Of a stretch of DNA of 64,000 bases, positions 44,159 to 54,855 are shown piece after piece. The stretch covers positions 5,637,901-5,701,900 of the forward strand of contig JASSKH010000010.1 of the NCBI GenBank assembly GCA_031763025.1, read 5' to 3'. Position numbers and translations under genes: made by a program. Each line of letters begins with the position of its first letter. The stretch's first letter is position 1. The notes under the pieces were generated by a model that searched no databases, was not told the DNA's origin, and saw only the letters and a list, made by a program, of their open reading frames with translations. Source of the DNA: Macrocystis pyrifera (lineage: Eukaryota; Sar; Phaeophyceae; Laminariales; Laminariaceae).

Positions 44159-44414
44159 TGTTCGTAGAATCCAAGCCTGGATGCCCTGACCACCACGTGG
44201 TCTGATGAGTTGTTTTATAGTCGTTGTATTAGAGGACAGGGGAGGGGAGAGAGAGCGGAGCCTAGCTCGTAGCTGGGAGCAGAGAACGGAGCAGAGAACG
44301 GAGTGCTCAAACTCTCCTCGTGAACACACGGCATAATTCATTATAACGCCTGCGAAGATATACGCAACCCTCTACAACTTGTAACCGTCGCTGCTGGAAC
44401 GATCCAAACGAACA
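44159..44414 (-). repeat. Copia 2 3' LTR
   Basis: Near-identical to 48,033-48,288. The minus strand upstream of it is purine-rich (AAAAGCCAGGGAGGG), the probable polypurine tract. Confidence 0.92.
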
Positions 44415-44731
44415 CCCTCCCTGGCTTTTCACAGCAGTGACGAGACCGAAAAGACATTCAAGACTTGCTAGGACCTAAGAACAGCCAACGGCAGTCCTGC
44501 AGGAGGAAACCCGGCCACAGGTCAAAACCCCCTGTATAACACATACGCTCCAAACCATTGCAATTGAAACAACGGCCGCCGCATTCCAAACGATGACCGT
44601 GGCCAGAAAATAAAATGTCAAGCGGTGCCCTACTCCCCCATGCCCCCCAAAGTAGCGCAGGGCTGGCGACCTGACAACTTATTCCTCGCATCACTCAAAC
44701 ATGGTACTCATCGAATAATGCTCATACCCCC

Positions 44732-45538
44732 TTACTCACCCTCCAAAGGCAGATTCAACAAAAACCTACGGTGAGACTTAAAAGGGGTCACAGCAAGGGA
44801 TTTCGTCAAAATATCCGCGTGCTGCTCTTCCGAAGCTACGAACTGAATGTCGATCTTCTTAGCACGAAGTAGCTCTCTGACAAAAAGAAAACTCACGTCG
44901 ATATGCTTACTCCGAGCAGAACTAAGAGGGTTTTCAGCCAACGCTATGGCCCCCTGGTTATCCTCGAAAACCCGGACACATGATCCGCTTAGCTCAGGAC
45001 AGATAAACGACAACACCGCGCCCGTAAACAAAGCTTCCTTCACCCCTTCACCCAGGGCGACATACTCTGCTTCTGCTGTCGACAATGTAACACACCTCTG
45101 CGTGCTACTTGCCTAACTGACGGCCGTACCCCCTAGGGTAATTACCGTCCCCGATACCGAGCGCCTATCGTTCGACTTATCCGCTTAATCAGCATCACTA
45201 TACGCAGTCAAATCCAAACCCGAGCCCCGTACAAAAGTCAACCCCATAAACCTGGTCCCGTGGAGGTAAGCCATAGTCTTCAAAACTGCCTTCCAGTGCC
45301 TCTCCGTTGGGTTGTGGGAGTGGCGCGCCACAGCACGTACAGCGTTCGAGATGTCCGGCCTCGTCATGGTCGATAGCCACATAGCTGCCACAGCCTCTCT
45401 GTACGGCCAGTCTCCTCCAAGTTCGCCCTCCTCCCTTGGACCTAGTTCCACACCGGGGGTCGCGGGGATATCAGAGGATGAGTTAACACCAAAACGATTC
45501 AGCATGCTCTCAATGAACGCCTTCTGCGTAATCTCCAA
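44732..45538 (-). pseudogene. Copia 2 RT connection and RNase H
   Basis: QKAFIESMLNRFGV, LSTMTRPDISNAVRAVARHS, LTAYSDAD, then STAEAEYVALGEGVKEALF, VFEDNQGAIALAENPLSS, RSKHIDVSFLFVRELL and HADILTKSLAVTPF, all diagnostic of Copia RNase H. Its divergence from the Copia 1 version shows that the two elements belong to different families. Confidence 0.88.
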
Positions 45539-45550
45539 TGTCCCCAGTTC

Positions 45551-45733
45551 TTAGTCGCGTTTGAAAGCACAACCAGTGTACCAAGTCAGTTCGCCGAGGT
45601 TAATCGTGGGAAATTTCATAGCTAGCGCGGCATGGAAATCTCTACATGTCTCATCCGATCCTGCGATCACGATGTCATCAACATGAACGGCCATGATCAG
45701 TTCTACCTTGCCGTCCACAACCATGCGAAACAC
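45551..45733 (-). pseudogene. Copia 2 reverse transcriptase part
   Basis: LIMAVHVDDIVIAGSDETC carries the catalytic HVDD, followed by KFPTINLGELTWYTGCAF, the standard Copia RT C-terminal block. Confidence 0.88.
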
Positions 45734-45746
45734 ACACGGGTCAGAC

Positions 45747-47885
45747 CTACACTGCTACGGACTGTGGGGGCGGTTCTACGTCTTCCGGGAAACCACTCGG
45801 CATGCACACGCTCAACTCCCCTTTGTTCTCCACAGCAGGTCCTCCGGCCATCAAAGCCACTGCGTCCTCCGTCGTCCACGACGTACGGTCCAGCATACTC
45901 CCAGGCTTCGTCCACGACTCGTACGCTGTCGCAAGCAGCGCGTCTGCGGCTCCTTCATCCATCCTTTCCTGGTGCACGGCAGGTTCACCCTCCAGGCGTT
46001 GGCTCTGACCCCGGGTCCGGCCCCGTACTGTCGGAGGGAGCCGACCCCATCTGCTGAGCTCGTGTGCGGTCCTCCCCGACAGGACCGCGGGGGGATCCTC
46101 ACCGTTCCCTTGGACGGTGTCGGAGGCTGATGCTGCGCCCGGGTCGTTTCCGGCCCTCCCTGTTGGGACCGAGGAGGCGTCCACGGCGCCCACTTGAGAC
46201 GAACCCATCGTCTCGGGTGTTTCGGCCCTCCCTGCCGGGACCGAGGAGGCGTCCACGGCGCCCCCTTGAGACGAACTCATCGTCTCGGCTGTTTCGGTCC
46301 TCCCTGCCGGGACCGAGGAGGCGTCCACGGCGCCCCCTTGAGACGAACCCATCGTCTCGGCTGTTTCGGCCCTCCCTGCCGGGACCGAGGAGGCGTCCAC
46401 GGCGCCCCCTTGAGACGAACACATCGTCTCGGCTGTTTCGCCGGCGGCCTCGCCGGCGGCAGGTGCCTGCTGTGCGCGCTCCTGCATAAACGCGTCCAGG
46501 TCAAAACCCCACGTGCCGGAAGCGAGGAGGCGTCCACGGCGCCCCCTTGACACAAACCCATCGTCTCGGGTGTTTCGGCCCTCCCTGCCGGGACCGAGGA
46601 GGCGTTCACGGCGCCCCCTTGAGACGAACCCATCGTCTCGGGTGTTTCGGTCCTCCCTGCCGGGACCGAGGAGGCGTCCACGGCGCCCCCTTGAGACGAA
46701 CCCATCGTCTCGGCTGTTTCGGCCCTCCCTGCCGGGACCGAGGAGGCGTCCACGGCGCCCCCTTGAGACGAACGCATCGTCTCGGTTTCGCCGCCGGCCT
46801 CGCCGGCGGCAGGTGCCTGCTGTGCGGTTCAAGGCGTCACACGCCCAGTGGGACGCTTCCGCCCACAACGACGTCGTGGCCGGGAGTTTCGCGCCAGGAA
46901 AAAGCTCTTCTTTCGACGAGGGGCAGACATCAGCAGCGTGCCCCAGCCCGTTGCATCGACTGCATCGATCCGTGGACGTGGGACAGGCATCGGCAGAGTG
47001 CCCGCGTCCCTGGCGTCGACTGCATAGCTTCGCCGTGCACTCGCTCCTCCAATGGCCCTTCTTGCCACACCTATGACACTTGCCCACTGGAGTACTTCCG
47101 CTGGCGGCTTTGGCGTTGCTGCCATTGCCACCAGCAGCCGCGGCCGAGGCACCATCGTCCTCGTTGGTGCCTCTACCACGTCGTCCGTGACCCCGTCGTC
47201 CACCTTTTTTTCTGCCATTTCCTCCACCTTTCCCGCGACCACCGCTACCGCCGCCGCCGCCGGCGTACATCGCGTGGCCTGCGTGGCCAGCGTTGGACCC
47301 CTTCTTCCTGTTTCCAGAAAGTCGGTAATGCCGTTCTCGAACAGCCTTGATGATGTCATCTCGGCCGATGCTGTCACGTGATGCCAGGTTCCGAGCCTCC
47401 ACCTCGTATTCAGCGCTAGGGTATGCACCCCATCCTCCTGTCCTCCCATACTGGTCTGGCTGACCCCTCGGTGGGCCAACCTCGACAGGCAACGCAGTTC
47501 CTCCGCGTCCAGTTGTTCCCAAATCTGGCGAGGCGCCCTCACGCAAATTTGTCTCTTGTTCTGCTGCAATATCCTTTGCCATGCCTACAGCAGCAGCAGG
47601 GATCTCTCTCACAGCATTGGGTACTGCCCCTTGTGGGCTCTCCCCTACAGCAGCGCTACCCTCAGCGCTGCCGGACTCCGATCGACCAATGCCTGCTTCA
47701 ACAGCAGCAGTAGTCTCTCGTACTTCAGCAGTGGGTACTACCCCTCTTGGGCTTTCCCCAACGGCAGTGGTTCTTACCTCTGCTGGACTTTCTCCTACAG
47801 CAACGCTGCCTTCAGTGCTGCCTGGCTCCGATCGACCGTTGTTCCTCATGAACTCGGCCATCATTTCCCTCATGGCGTTCAGCAT
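45747..47885 (-). pseudogene. Copia 2 gag-like region with zinc knuckles
   Basis: A long open region starting MLNAMREMMAEFMRNNGRS. Gly/Arg-rich RNA-binding-like tract (about 47,150-47,290), then CHRCGKKGHWRSEC and two further CxxC/Cys-His units (CSRCNGLGHAADVC) near 46,930-47,080, then the 72 bp repeat tract. The C-terminal part (ESWTKPGSMLDRTSW, VALMAGGPAVENKGE) is degenerate pol-derived sequence or a spacer. Confidence 0.7.
46137..46840 (-). repeat. 72 bp in-frame repeat with 352 bp higher-order unit
   Basis: The landmark CGTCTCGG recurs at 46,209, 46,281, 46,353, 46,425, 46,561, 46,633, 46,705 and 46,777: 72 bp spacing (24 codons), so the coding frame is kept. Four units plus a GGCCTCGCCGGCGGCAGGTG segment (46,447 and 46,799) form a ~352 bp block present twice. 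Each unit encodes SSQGGAVDASSVPAGR in one minus frame and RRGRLLGPGREGRN in another. Confidence 0.85.
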
Positions 47886-48032
47886 CTACGCCTCGCTGTT
47901 CTCCATCGCCAGCTTGACCTCGCGTCGCAGCGTTTCAACGTCACTCCGAGAATCGTGCTCTTCTTGAGCCGATCCCTTCGAGGGATCGTGGGCTTCTTGT
48001 ACCAGACCTCAAACGTTCAAGTACCACTAGTG

Positions 48033-48288
48033 TGTTCGTAGAATCCAAGCCTGGATGCCCTGACCACCACGTGGTCTGATGAGTTGCTTTATAGTCGTTG
48101 TATTAGAGGACAGAGGAGGGGAGAGAGAGCGGAGCCTAGCTCGTAGCTCGAAGCAGAGAACGGAGCAGAGAACGGAGTGCTCAAACTCTCCTCGTGAACA
48201 CACGGCATAATTCATTGTAACGCCTGCGAAGATATACGCAACCCTCTACAACTTGTAACCGTCGCTGCTGGAACGATCCAAACGAACA
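48033..48288 (-). repeat. Copia 2 5' LTR
   Basis: Minus strand begins TGTTCGTTTGGATCG and ends GGATTCTACGAACA. CACTAGTGGTAC follows, as after the Copia 1 5' LTR. Confidence 0.92.
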
Positions 48289-48293
48289 ACACA

Positions 48294-49325
48294 TGTTAAT
48301 CGAACATACATCTACCGTGTTTAACTGATGAATACCTTCGCGTGGGTGGGTCTGCATGGTCTGAAGGATCTGTACGATCAGCAGGATTTATATAATGTAG
48401 ATGTATCACCCTTGTTTTGGCGGTGAGATCTGCTTGGTCTTTAAAATTGCACTTGCGTGCCGAGTGGGATGATCTGAATGCCATGAGTGCATGGTGTGGA
48501 AGATCTATCTGTTGCATGATCTGAAGGATCTATTATCTACACACTACAACTAGTTTGCCTGGGGAGACATGTACGTTCCGTATCATTTGCACTTGTATCC
48601 CAGGTGGGATCTCGCTGATCTCAACGACATGCACATGTTTAGCCTGATGGGGATCTGTGTGGCTACAATTTTCATAGATGTGTACCCGAGTAGAATCTGT
48701 GTGATCTGCACATTCAGTATATTTCGACCGGGATGGGATCTGTCCGATCTGTACATCTTGAGCAAGATAGGGTCTGTACGATCTGCATGTTCAGCACATG
48801 TTTATCGGTGGGTGTCATGGATCTGCAGGACCTGTACAATCTGCAGGATCCGTATGATCTACCTGAGAGGAATCTGTGTCATCTGTGCACCGGGACAGGG
48901 TATGCACGATCTGCATATTTTTATCGGTTGGTCTGCATGATCTGTATGATCTGCGGTATTTGGCTGTGATCTGGAGGATCTATAAAATCTGGATACTTCA
49001 CACTTGTTTACAGCATGTTTAGCCAGGATGGGGTCTGTATGAGGTAGATATTTCACTGGTGTGTACAGTACCTGAATGGGATCTGTGTGATCTGTACATA
49101 TTTACCGGGTGGGATCTGTATGATCTACCTGAGTGGAATCTGTGTGATCTGTACATCTTAACCGGGATGCGGTCTGTACGATTTGCAGGATCTGCATGAT
49201 CTACAGGACTTCTGTATGATCTGGAGGCACTATAAATATGCATACTTCACACTTGCGTTCAGCATGTTTCGCCGGGATGGGATCTGTATGACGTAGATAT
49301 TTCACACGGGTGTACCTGAGTGGGA
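48294..49325. repeat. GATC-rich minisatellite, right part
   Basis: About 1 kb in which GATCTG or GATCT occurs every 10-25 bp, in units such as GGGATCTGTATGATCTACC, GAATCTGTGTGATCTGTACA and GGATCTGCATGATCTACAGG. A ~249 bp super-unit is visible (ATACTTCACACTTG at 48,988 and 49,238, followed by CAGCATGTTT.GCC and GTAGATATTTCAC). Minus frames are His/Ser/Arg/Asp-rich (YRSHRSHSG) because of the repeat; no gene is inferred. Confidence 0.8.
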
Positions 49326-50295
49326 GCTTGCGGGATTTCTTTCTTGAAAGTAGACTTCACAAAAACAATTTTGTCGCTGGCCTCGAGCAAGCTCACGTCC
49401 CGTCAGCCCGACTGGGATGCTGGAAGTCAACTGTGATAACTCCACACAGGGCACCCAATGAGGTGTGGTTTGGACCATGACGATCGCCTCCGCGAGGGCT
49501 TCGACCTGATGCGTGCGGCACGGGCGTAGCCGTTTCGACAGAAATTGTCCGTAGGTGACCATTGAGTGACCCTGATCCGACAGACACTTCTTCTGAATCC
49601 GTTTGAGAGATGCACAAGTGTACCACATGTGGAATTTTCTCGAGCAGTGCTCATCATGTTCTCTTCTTGTCGGCGACGTCCAGAGATTCCCCAAACAATA
49701 CCACACATGACAACTGACTTACTGCAGTACAGCAGTAGTGGTTGTAGCTGTTTCGTCACTCGCCGCTGCTGCTGCACGATACTACTGCTACAGCAATGGT
49801 CAACCGAATTCCCACGGTACCGGAGGTATCTCGCTGTATCTCGATGCATCCCACGATATCCCACCGACTTATCGCGGCATCCCACCGTTTGACTCATGTA
49901 TCCCACGGTATTCCGTTGCATTTCATAGTGTCCCATACCTGGTAGACCTGAGGTATCTCTCGCACTCTACGTACATCCAGTATCTACTTTACTCCTCCCC
50001 CCTACCCTGTCGATTTCTCGCATTAGAACGAAAACTATACTCTTGAGAAATAATTTTGCAGTCACTACTGCCCGATACGTATGATCGATGAATAATAATA
50101 AACCCGTGAATAAGCCAGGATCGGCCCGGATGCCACAAGGCCGCGTTAAAAATGGATTGCTTCGAACTCGACCAACACCTCGCCCAAAAAATGTACTCTA
50201 CGTATATATTATAATGATAAATCACGACTGGAACTGCCATGAGTCGAACCGACGGGTGCTTATCTTACTGTAGGCAGAAATTAGTGACCACCCCA
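49326..50295. other. Unassigned stretch with a CCCACGG minisatellite
   Basis: At about 49,815-49,945, ATCCCACGGTATTCC/ATCCCACGATATCCC units recur about eight times, with ATCGCGGCATCCCA shared with the island inside the Gypsy fossil. A minus-strand frame at 49,302-49,706 has no recognised domain. Confidence 0.45.
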
Positions 50296-50613
50296 CAAAT
50301 CCCCGGTGGCTTGGAAGGTGGTCCGCGTCCCTACTAAGATCAATTTCGTGGGTTCAAGTCTCACCGGGTGCATACTCGTAAGTTTTTTTCTTGCATACAA
50401 ATTGATTGGCGGGAAGCGCGAAAGCGTGTGTTTGCTACATTCGATGAAAATCGACGAGCAGCGGGAATGTTCAACCCTATGCGCGATAAAAATGAAGGCA
50501 CGTACCGGGGGGGAAGGGACGACACCTGTCACCATGACTTGTCCAGAAGACCGCTGAGGATAAACCCTCCTACGAGTTAAGCTAGAAAGTGAAAGTGATG
50601 CATTAAAAAAAAT
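50296..50613 (+). mobile_element. tRNA-derived SINE, copy 2
   Basis: Head CCCCGGTGGCTTGGAAGG with A box at 50,307-50,318 and B box GGTTCAAGTCT at 50,351-50,361. The body is collinear with the two minus-strand copies (GAAAATCGACGAGCAGCGGG; CTGTCACCATGACTTGTCC). The tail is AAAGTGATGCATTAAAAAAAA. Confidence 0.85.
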
Positions 50614-50639
50614 ACAAAGAAATAGGGAATGATACTATA

Positions 50640-51140
50640 GGCCTTCATTGCAGACCCGATGCCAGGAAAGACAGTCAATTTGGTTACAAAACCAGCTTCA
50701 GAGGCAGGTGCAAACAGAACACAGTTTATGAGGAACGCGAAAGCCCTGAAGCCGTTGAAACCAAGACACGCGGTAATAGGTACGAATCTAAACACCGTGA
50801 AGACCGAAGACGTGACGGGCAGGGACTGGGATCCTCTTCAGGAGCCATGTGGTGTCGATCTTCACGTACGATCTGGGGCTAACGTCGACATTAAAGCCTT
50901 CAATCACACGTGTGATCCCCGTTCAGATGACAGTGTTCATGGCAACCATGGCCGTCGTTTGGTATTCCGAGTCCGCTAACGCTTTGTCGTGGTTAACCCT
51001 TTTCTTGTAGTATGACCACGACACCTGCCAACAGAACCGACATGCAACAATTGGTAAATAAGGGAAAAATGCACAGGCAAAGGCAAGCGGAAGATGACCA
51101 TGGAAATGCCACTCGACCAAAACGATTGGCTTCACCTTGA
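50640..51140 (-). CDS. Possible 3' exons of a membrane protein gene
   Basis: Minus-strand frames look protein-like: VEWHFHGHLPLAFACAFF, PYLPIVACRFCWQVSWSYYK (hydrophobic), then, past an in-frame stop at about 50,926, ITRVIEGFNVDVSPRSYV and KIDTTWLLKRIPVPARHVFG. A further hydrophobic frame lies at 50,577-50,795 (FRAFAFLINCVLFAP). Exon borders are not settled. An antisense 106-residue ORF (50,659-50,979) covers the same bases. It may be a gene, a pseudogene or chance. Confidence 0.3.
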
Positions 51141-52311
51141 CTCAGTGCACACAATCTTAAGCGACCTATTCGCAATGGATACGTATGCTTCCCCAATTTG
51201 TCTATTTGTCGAAGTTAGAGAGAAAGAAATTTGGTAGTATGTGCACTGAGGAGTTGCCATCTCGAAAAATGATCGCAGTAGTGGGTTACTCGATTTAAGA
51301 GCGTCCGGAACAAGAGAAACGGATTCAAGGCCGCGGGTCAGACGCGTTCTTCCCCGTTACCTCGGTTTTAACAATAGTGGATATACAGTAAGTACAATTG
51401 CTGTACGCTAAAAGAGCCGACCCCTACCCCCGCGTTGATTTCGCGACGATTTTTCTCTCAGGTATAATGAAAGATTTCCTTATTTTGGCTTCAACAGAGT
51501 GGTGCCGTATTTCCTGACACTAAAAAACTGTCGTCAAGGGCTCATCAAGATCGTAACGGAATATGGTTCTTCGTGCGGCGCATGGGAGCTTCCCTCTGTC
51601 AGCTACGTATAGCACGAGCGAACTGAATGTATAAGCAACATAGTCGTGTCACATAATAAACCACACCTTAAGCATGTGGTGTTTCTCGGGATGCCGCGTG
51701 TGGTCACGACCGTGACCAAGTGTCTCCATTTTTCGAAACCCGCGAATGGATTATCAACATACATCGGGGGAACAGTCAAGACATGAAAATCATGCTTCCG
51801 TAGTTTAAACCTTGCTCGCTCCGACCCGCAGCCTAAACAGCGGTGAGACAGATCGACAAGGACATATGAAGAGCCAAGTTTCGCCCGAAATTTCCCACTT
51901 TACAAGCTTTTGAGCTCTTCAGGGAATGCTCATCTCTTGATCTAAGAGATAGATTTTTGCTCAAACCCCGGAATGACATACAGAGCTTTTACACAGGGAT
52001 ACGAGCGGTTCGGAGATAAGCGAGGTAACAGCGGCTTGCGCCGAGAGACTCTTAACTCGGGCATACTTCTGTATACGAAATACCTGCTACGTCTTTACAC
52101 CGGGAACGGACGAGGCTCACCCACTCTCTTCAGCATTTCAAGTATGGTCCGGACTGTCCTCCGGTTTCCTATTTTCAAAGCTACGTTTGTCCGTTCTTCA
52201 GAACTGAACTTTATGTACGCATGGCTCGACGTTAGGGTTATGACCGGTGGGGCAGTCCTTATTCGCCCCGTTTGCGAAATTACATGTACACTCACCGCTA
52301 ATGTGTGCCGG
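51141..52311. other. Unassigned stretch (possible introns)
   Basis: No repeats matched elsewhere in the window and no recognised domain. Small frames on both strands. It lies between exon candidates of the minus-strand gene. Confidence 0.3.
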
Positions 52312-52423
52312 TTTGTGCAGTATCACCTCACCGCCATATCGCGACGTTGTTGCGGGCTGACCCCCACTAAGGTGAACGGCAACCGCAGCAACAAGCGACA
52401 CAACCTTTTTCCCACATGCTGTT
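52312..52423 (-). CDS. Exon candidate, membrane protein gene
   Basis: The acceptor context CTTCTTCCGCCTAACAG is strong. Good donors follow at GTGAGG (about 52,336) and GTGAGTG (about 52,298). In one phase the exon reads CGKKVVSLVAAVAVHLSGG. The intron to the previous exon would be only ~84 nt. Confidence 0.35.
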
Positions 52424-52507
52424 AGGCGGAAGAAGTAAAATACCCGCGACGTCTTTCCCTTGTACACGTTACAGCTTTAAAGCGTCGTGAGGGAATTATT
52501 GTTGTAC

Positions 52508-52728
52508 CTTGAAGTAGTAGAGAACGAAGATGAAGTATATGAAGTGCACGATTCCAGCATGGCTTTGGTCCACGTCGTACTTCATGTACAACGAGCGCGT
52601 GTCTAGCGCCGCCCATACCTCCAGCACGGCCCTAAACGGCCACGACAACATGTACATCTTGGCAGCTCGCTGGCTTCGGAAACAAAAGGCCCAAAGGCCT
52701 ATCACGCCGGCCAGGACGGCGAAAACGG
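52508..52728 (-). CDS. Exon candidate with transmembrane segments
   Basis: 73 codons between a clean acceptor (pyrimidine-rich tract, first AG at CTCGAAG) and the donor AAG/GTACAA. It encodes VFAVLAGVIGLWAFCF (membrane helix), RAAKMYMLSWPFRAVLEVW, RSLYMKYDVDQSHAGIVHF and IYFIFVLYYFK (second helix). It looks like part of a polytopic membrane protein. No family is recognised. It is the best-supported host exon in the window. Confidence 0.45.
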
Positions 52729-54689
52729 CTTCGAGTTCAAGCGGTTTTCAACGCGATATTTGCAACGAGGCAGGTGTCGGTTGGCATGCAGATACGCGGG
52801 TGCGTGGGAGGGCAGGAGGTGAGAAGGTGGAATGGATCGCGCTAGCACCATCTTTGTTCTACAGTACTGCAAGCTACAATTCCCCCCCCTCATCTACGTG
52901 GACTCATCCTAGCAGGTATATGGTGTGCGTGATAAGACTTCGTGGTGCTTCGCACAGCAGCTGTGATAGGCCTGTTCGGTCGAGCAACAATATATATAGA
53001 TGCTTGAAATTGAAAGTGAAGCTAGAGTATCGGCATCTATCTGTGCACTGACTGCTACTCAACTAGAACAACAACGCTAAATATAGCTACCATCGTCCTC
53101 ATGTGACGAGCTTCAGCAGTATACAACGAGAACTACAGTACAACAGTACCAATAGATGGATGCTTCCGTCTGCCAATGTTCGGACGTCCGTCTCATATTT
53201 GGTAACACAAGTCAGGAAACGACTCGTACATTAGGCTAGTGACCAATGATACGGAAACCGGCGGATTGTCTATCATGTCCATATCATTCATATCAGACAC
53301 GCTAACACGCGGTAAAAAAATCAAACCTCACCATTACTACGTGCTGATAGCGGCCAGTCGGGCCACAGATTGGACACTAACTTGCAATCAGAATTCAGTT
53401 GCCTTCACATATAAACGCTAGGCACGTGAGTCGAGGAGCACAACACACGCTTGATTAATTACTAGATAAGCGAGTTCTCAACTTCCCATGGTATCCAACT
53501 ATAGGGGTTTTCCAGCGTCGCGTGCTCGAATTTCTGCGTCCCGACCGACCACCCAAATCTCCCACACCAAACAAAAAACAGGAATCATTGCGTGCTTACG
53601 GCAAGAACTGCTTGCATCGTGCTCGACTATTCCGCTTCACACCGACGCACACAAGTTGACTGTTACAAACACACACGAGCGTGAGTTTCTATTAACAACG
53701 AGAGTCAAGGCATGGCCAATCTATGTTTACATAATATACCAACGTATCAACACGCGCATTGCCGCCCTTATGACACGGACCTTGCACATATATGGACGCT
53801 GGAAGGTGATGGAATATAATGGTGAGGCCCTCGATTTGCTTCGTGTTCTCTCTCATCCTCTCGCAGTTCTGTGTAGTGGCACCAGAGCTGCAGAATCTCG
53901 CGTACTGCAGTTTTTAGTGAGGGCGTGCACGGACACAAGTGGTGCAAAAAGTGGTTTGGCGGAAAAGTAGCATCCAGGGCTTAAAAAGGTTAAGCCTCCA
54001 CCTAAATGCGCTAGAACCATTGATTGAGGCGTGATCTTCAGTATCAGCACTTACCTGATGCAAGGAACGGCGTGTCAAGTGCCGTTTTATGCCGCATTGT
54101 GCAGTTCACGGATACCAAGTATATGATCCATTCGTCATGCCGCGCAAGATAGATGTTTTTTGTGCAACTTCGAGTACCTAGGTTCTCGAGAACTCTATAT
54201 TGAGACCAACAATCCGAAGGCAACTAACGAAGCGCACATCTATTCGAGACAAACTGGTCAGGGTATCAAATCGTGTCTATAATAGACGGAGAGTGCCATT
54301 TTGTTTTCTATCAGATTAGAGGGACCCCTCAAGAGCTCAAACGCACGAAGATGCTCAGGCGCTCCTGAGTTACTGGTCAGACGGATTCATCACTGCTGCA
54401 GGGTCGGCATCCCTGTCGCTTATGTGGGCAGTCTGCATCCAGTCAAGCTACGTGGGCTTTGACGGCGCTACACCGCCTCCATTGTCTTCCCAGTCTTGAA
54501 TTGATACATCAATCAACTTTACAGCATACGCCCTTTTGGTAAGTTGTACCCGACATGGTTTGCTATAACTTTGCCATAGACCACGTTCTTAACACCCGCT
54601 TCCAACAACTTGGAAGCATCTGACCACCGTATTATGAACCACATTGATGCAGAATAATTTGTAACCAGTTAGCGCATATATACAACACC
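52729..54689. other. Unassigned stretch
   Basis: A 160-residue plus-strand frame (53,488-53,970, ending RACTDTSGAKSGLAEK) has no recognised domain. Nothing else stands out. Confidence 0.25.
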
Positions 54690-54855
54690 ACAAACTGCCG
54701 GTAAAGTCACATGATCCTGCGCCACCGTGTGCGTAGTTTCCAATAATGAGGAGTAGAAGGCGCTCATGAAGAAAAATGTCCACACTCCGGTGAACAAGGC
54801 GTCCATCGCTAGCAATCCCACGCCTGCAGTCGGCAACCACATCTTGGCGTCATTA
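54690..54855 (-). CDS. Exon candidate, hydrophobic
   Basis: The minus frame reads KMWLPTAGVGLLAMDALFTG, VWTFFFMSAFYSSLLETTHT, VAQDHVTLPAVCGVV: one or two membrane helices with polar flanks. It might be an upstream exon of the gene ending near 50,640, on the same strand, 2 kb upstream of the exon at 52,508-52,728. The linking exons are not seen. Confidence 0.35.

Larger units (their letters stand above)
44159..48288 (-). mobile_element. Copia LTR retrotransposon fossil 2
   Basis: 256 bp LTRs at 44,159-44,414 and 48,033-48,288 with target duplication ACACA (44,154-44,158; 48,289-48,293). The LTRs differ at about 5-6 positions (~98% identical), so this is the youngest LTR fossil here. At 4.1 kb it is short for the family. 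Gag-like, RT and RNase H parts are seen; integrase is not recognised. It is broken. It interrupts the GATC-rich minisatellite. Confidence 0.92.

Noticed and set aside
46064-47350. Long Arg/Pro-rich plus-strand ORFs
   Set aside because: They are mirrors of the 72 bp repeat and gag-like region of Copia 2.
50220-50290. tRNA gene just before SINE copy 2 (GGTTCGACTCATGG on minus)
   Set aside because: A B-box-like match alone; no A box or cloverleaf can be drawn.
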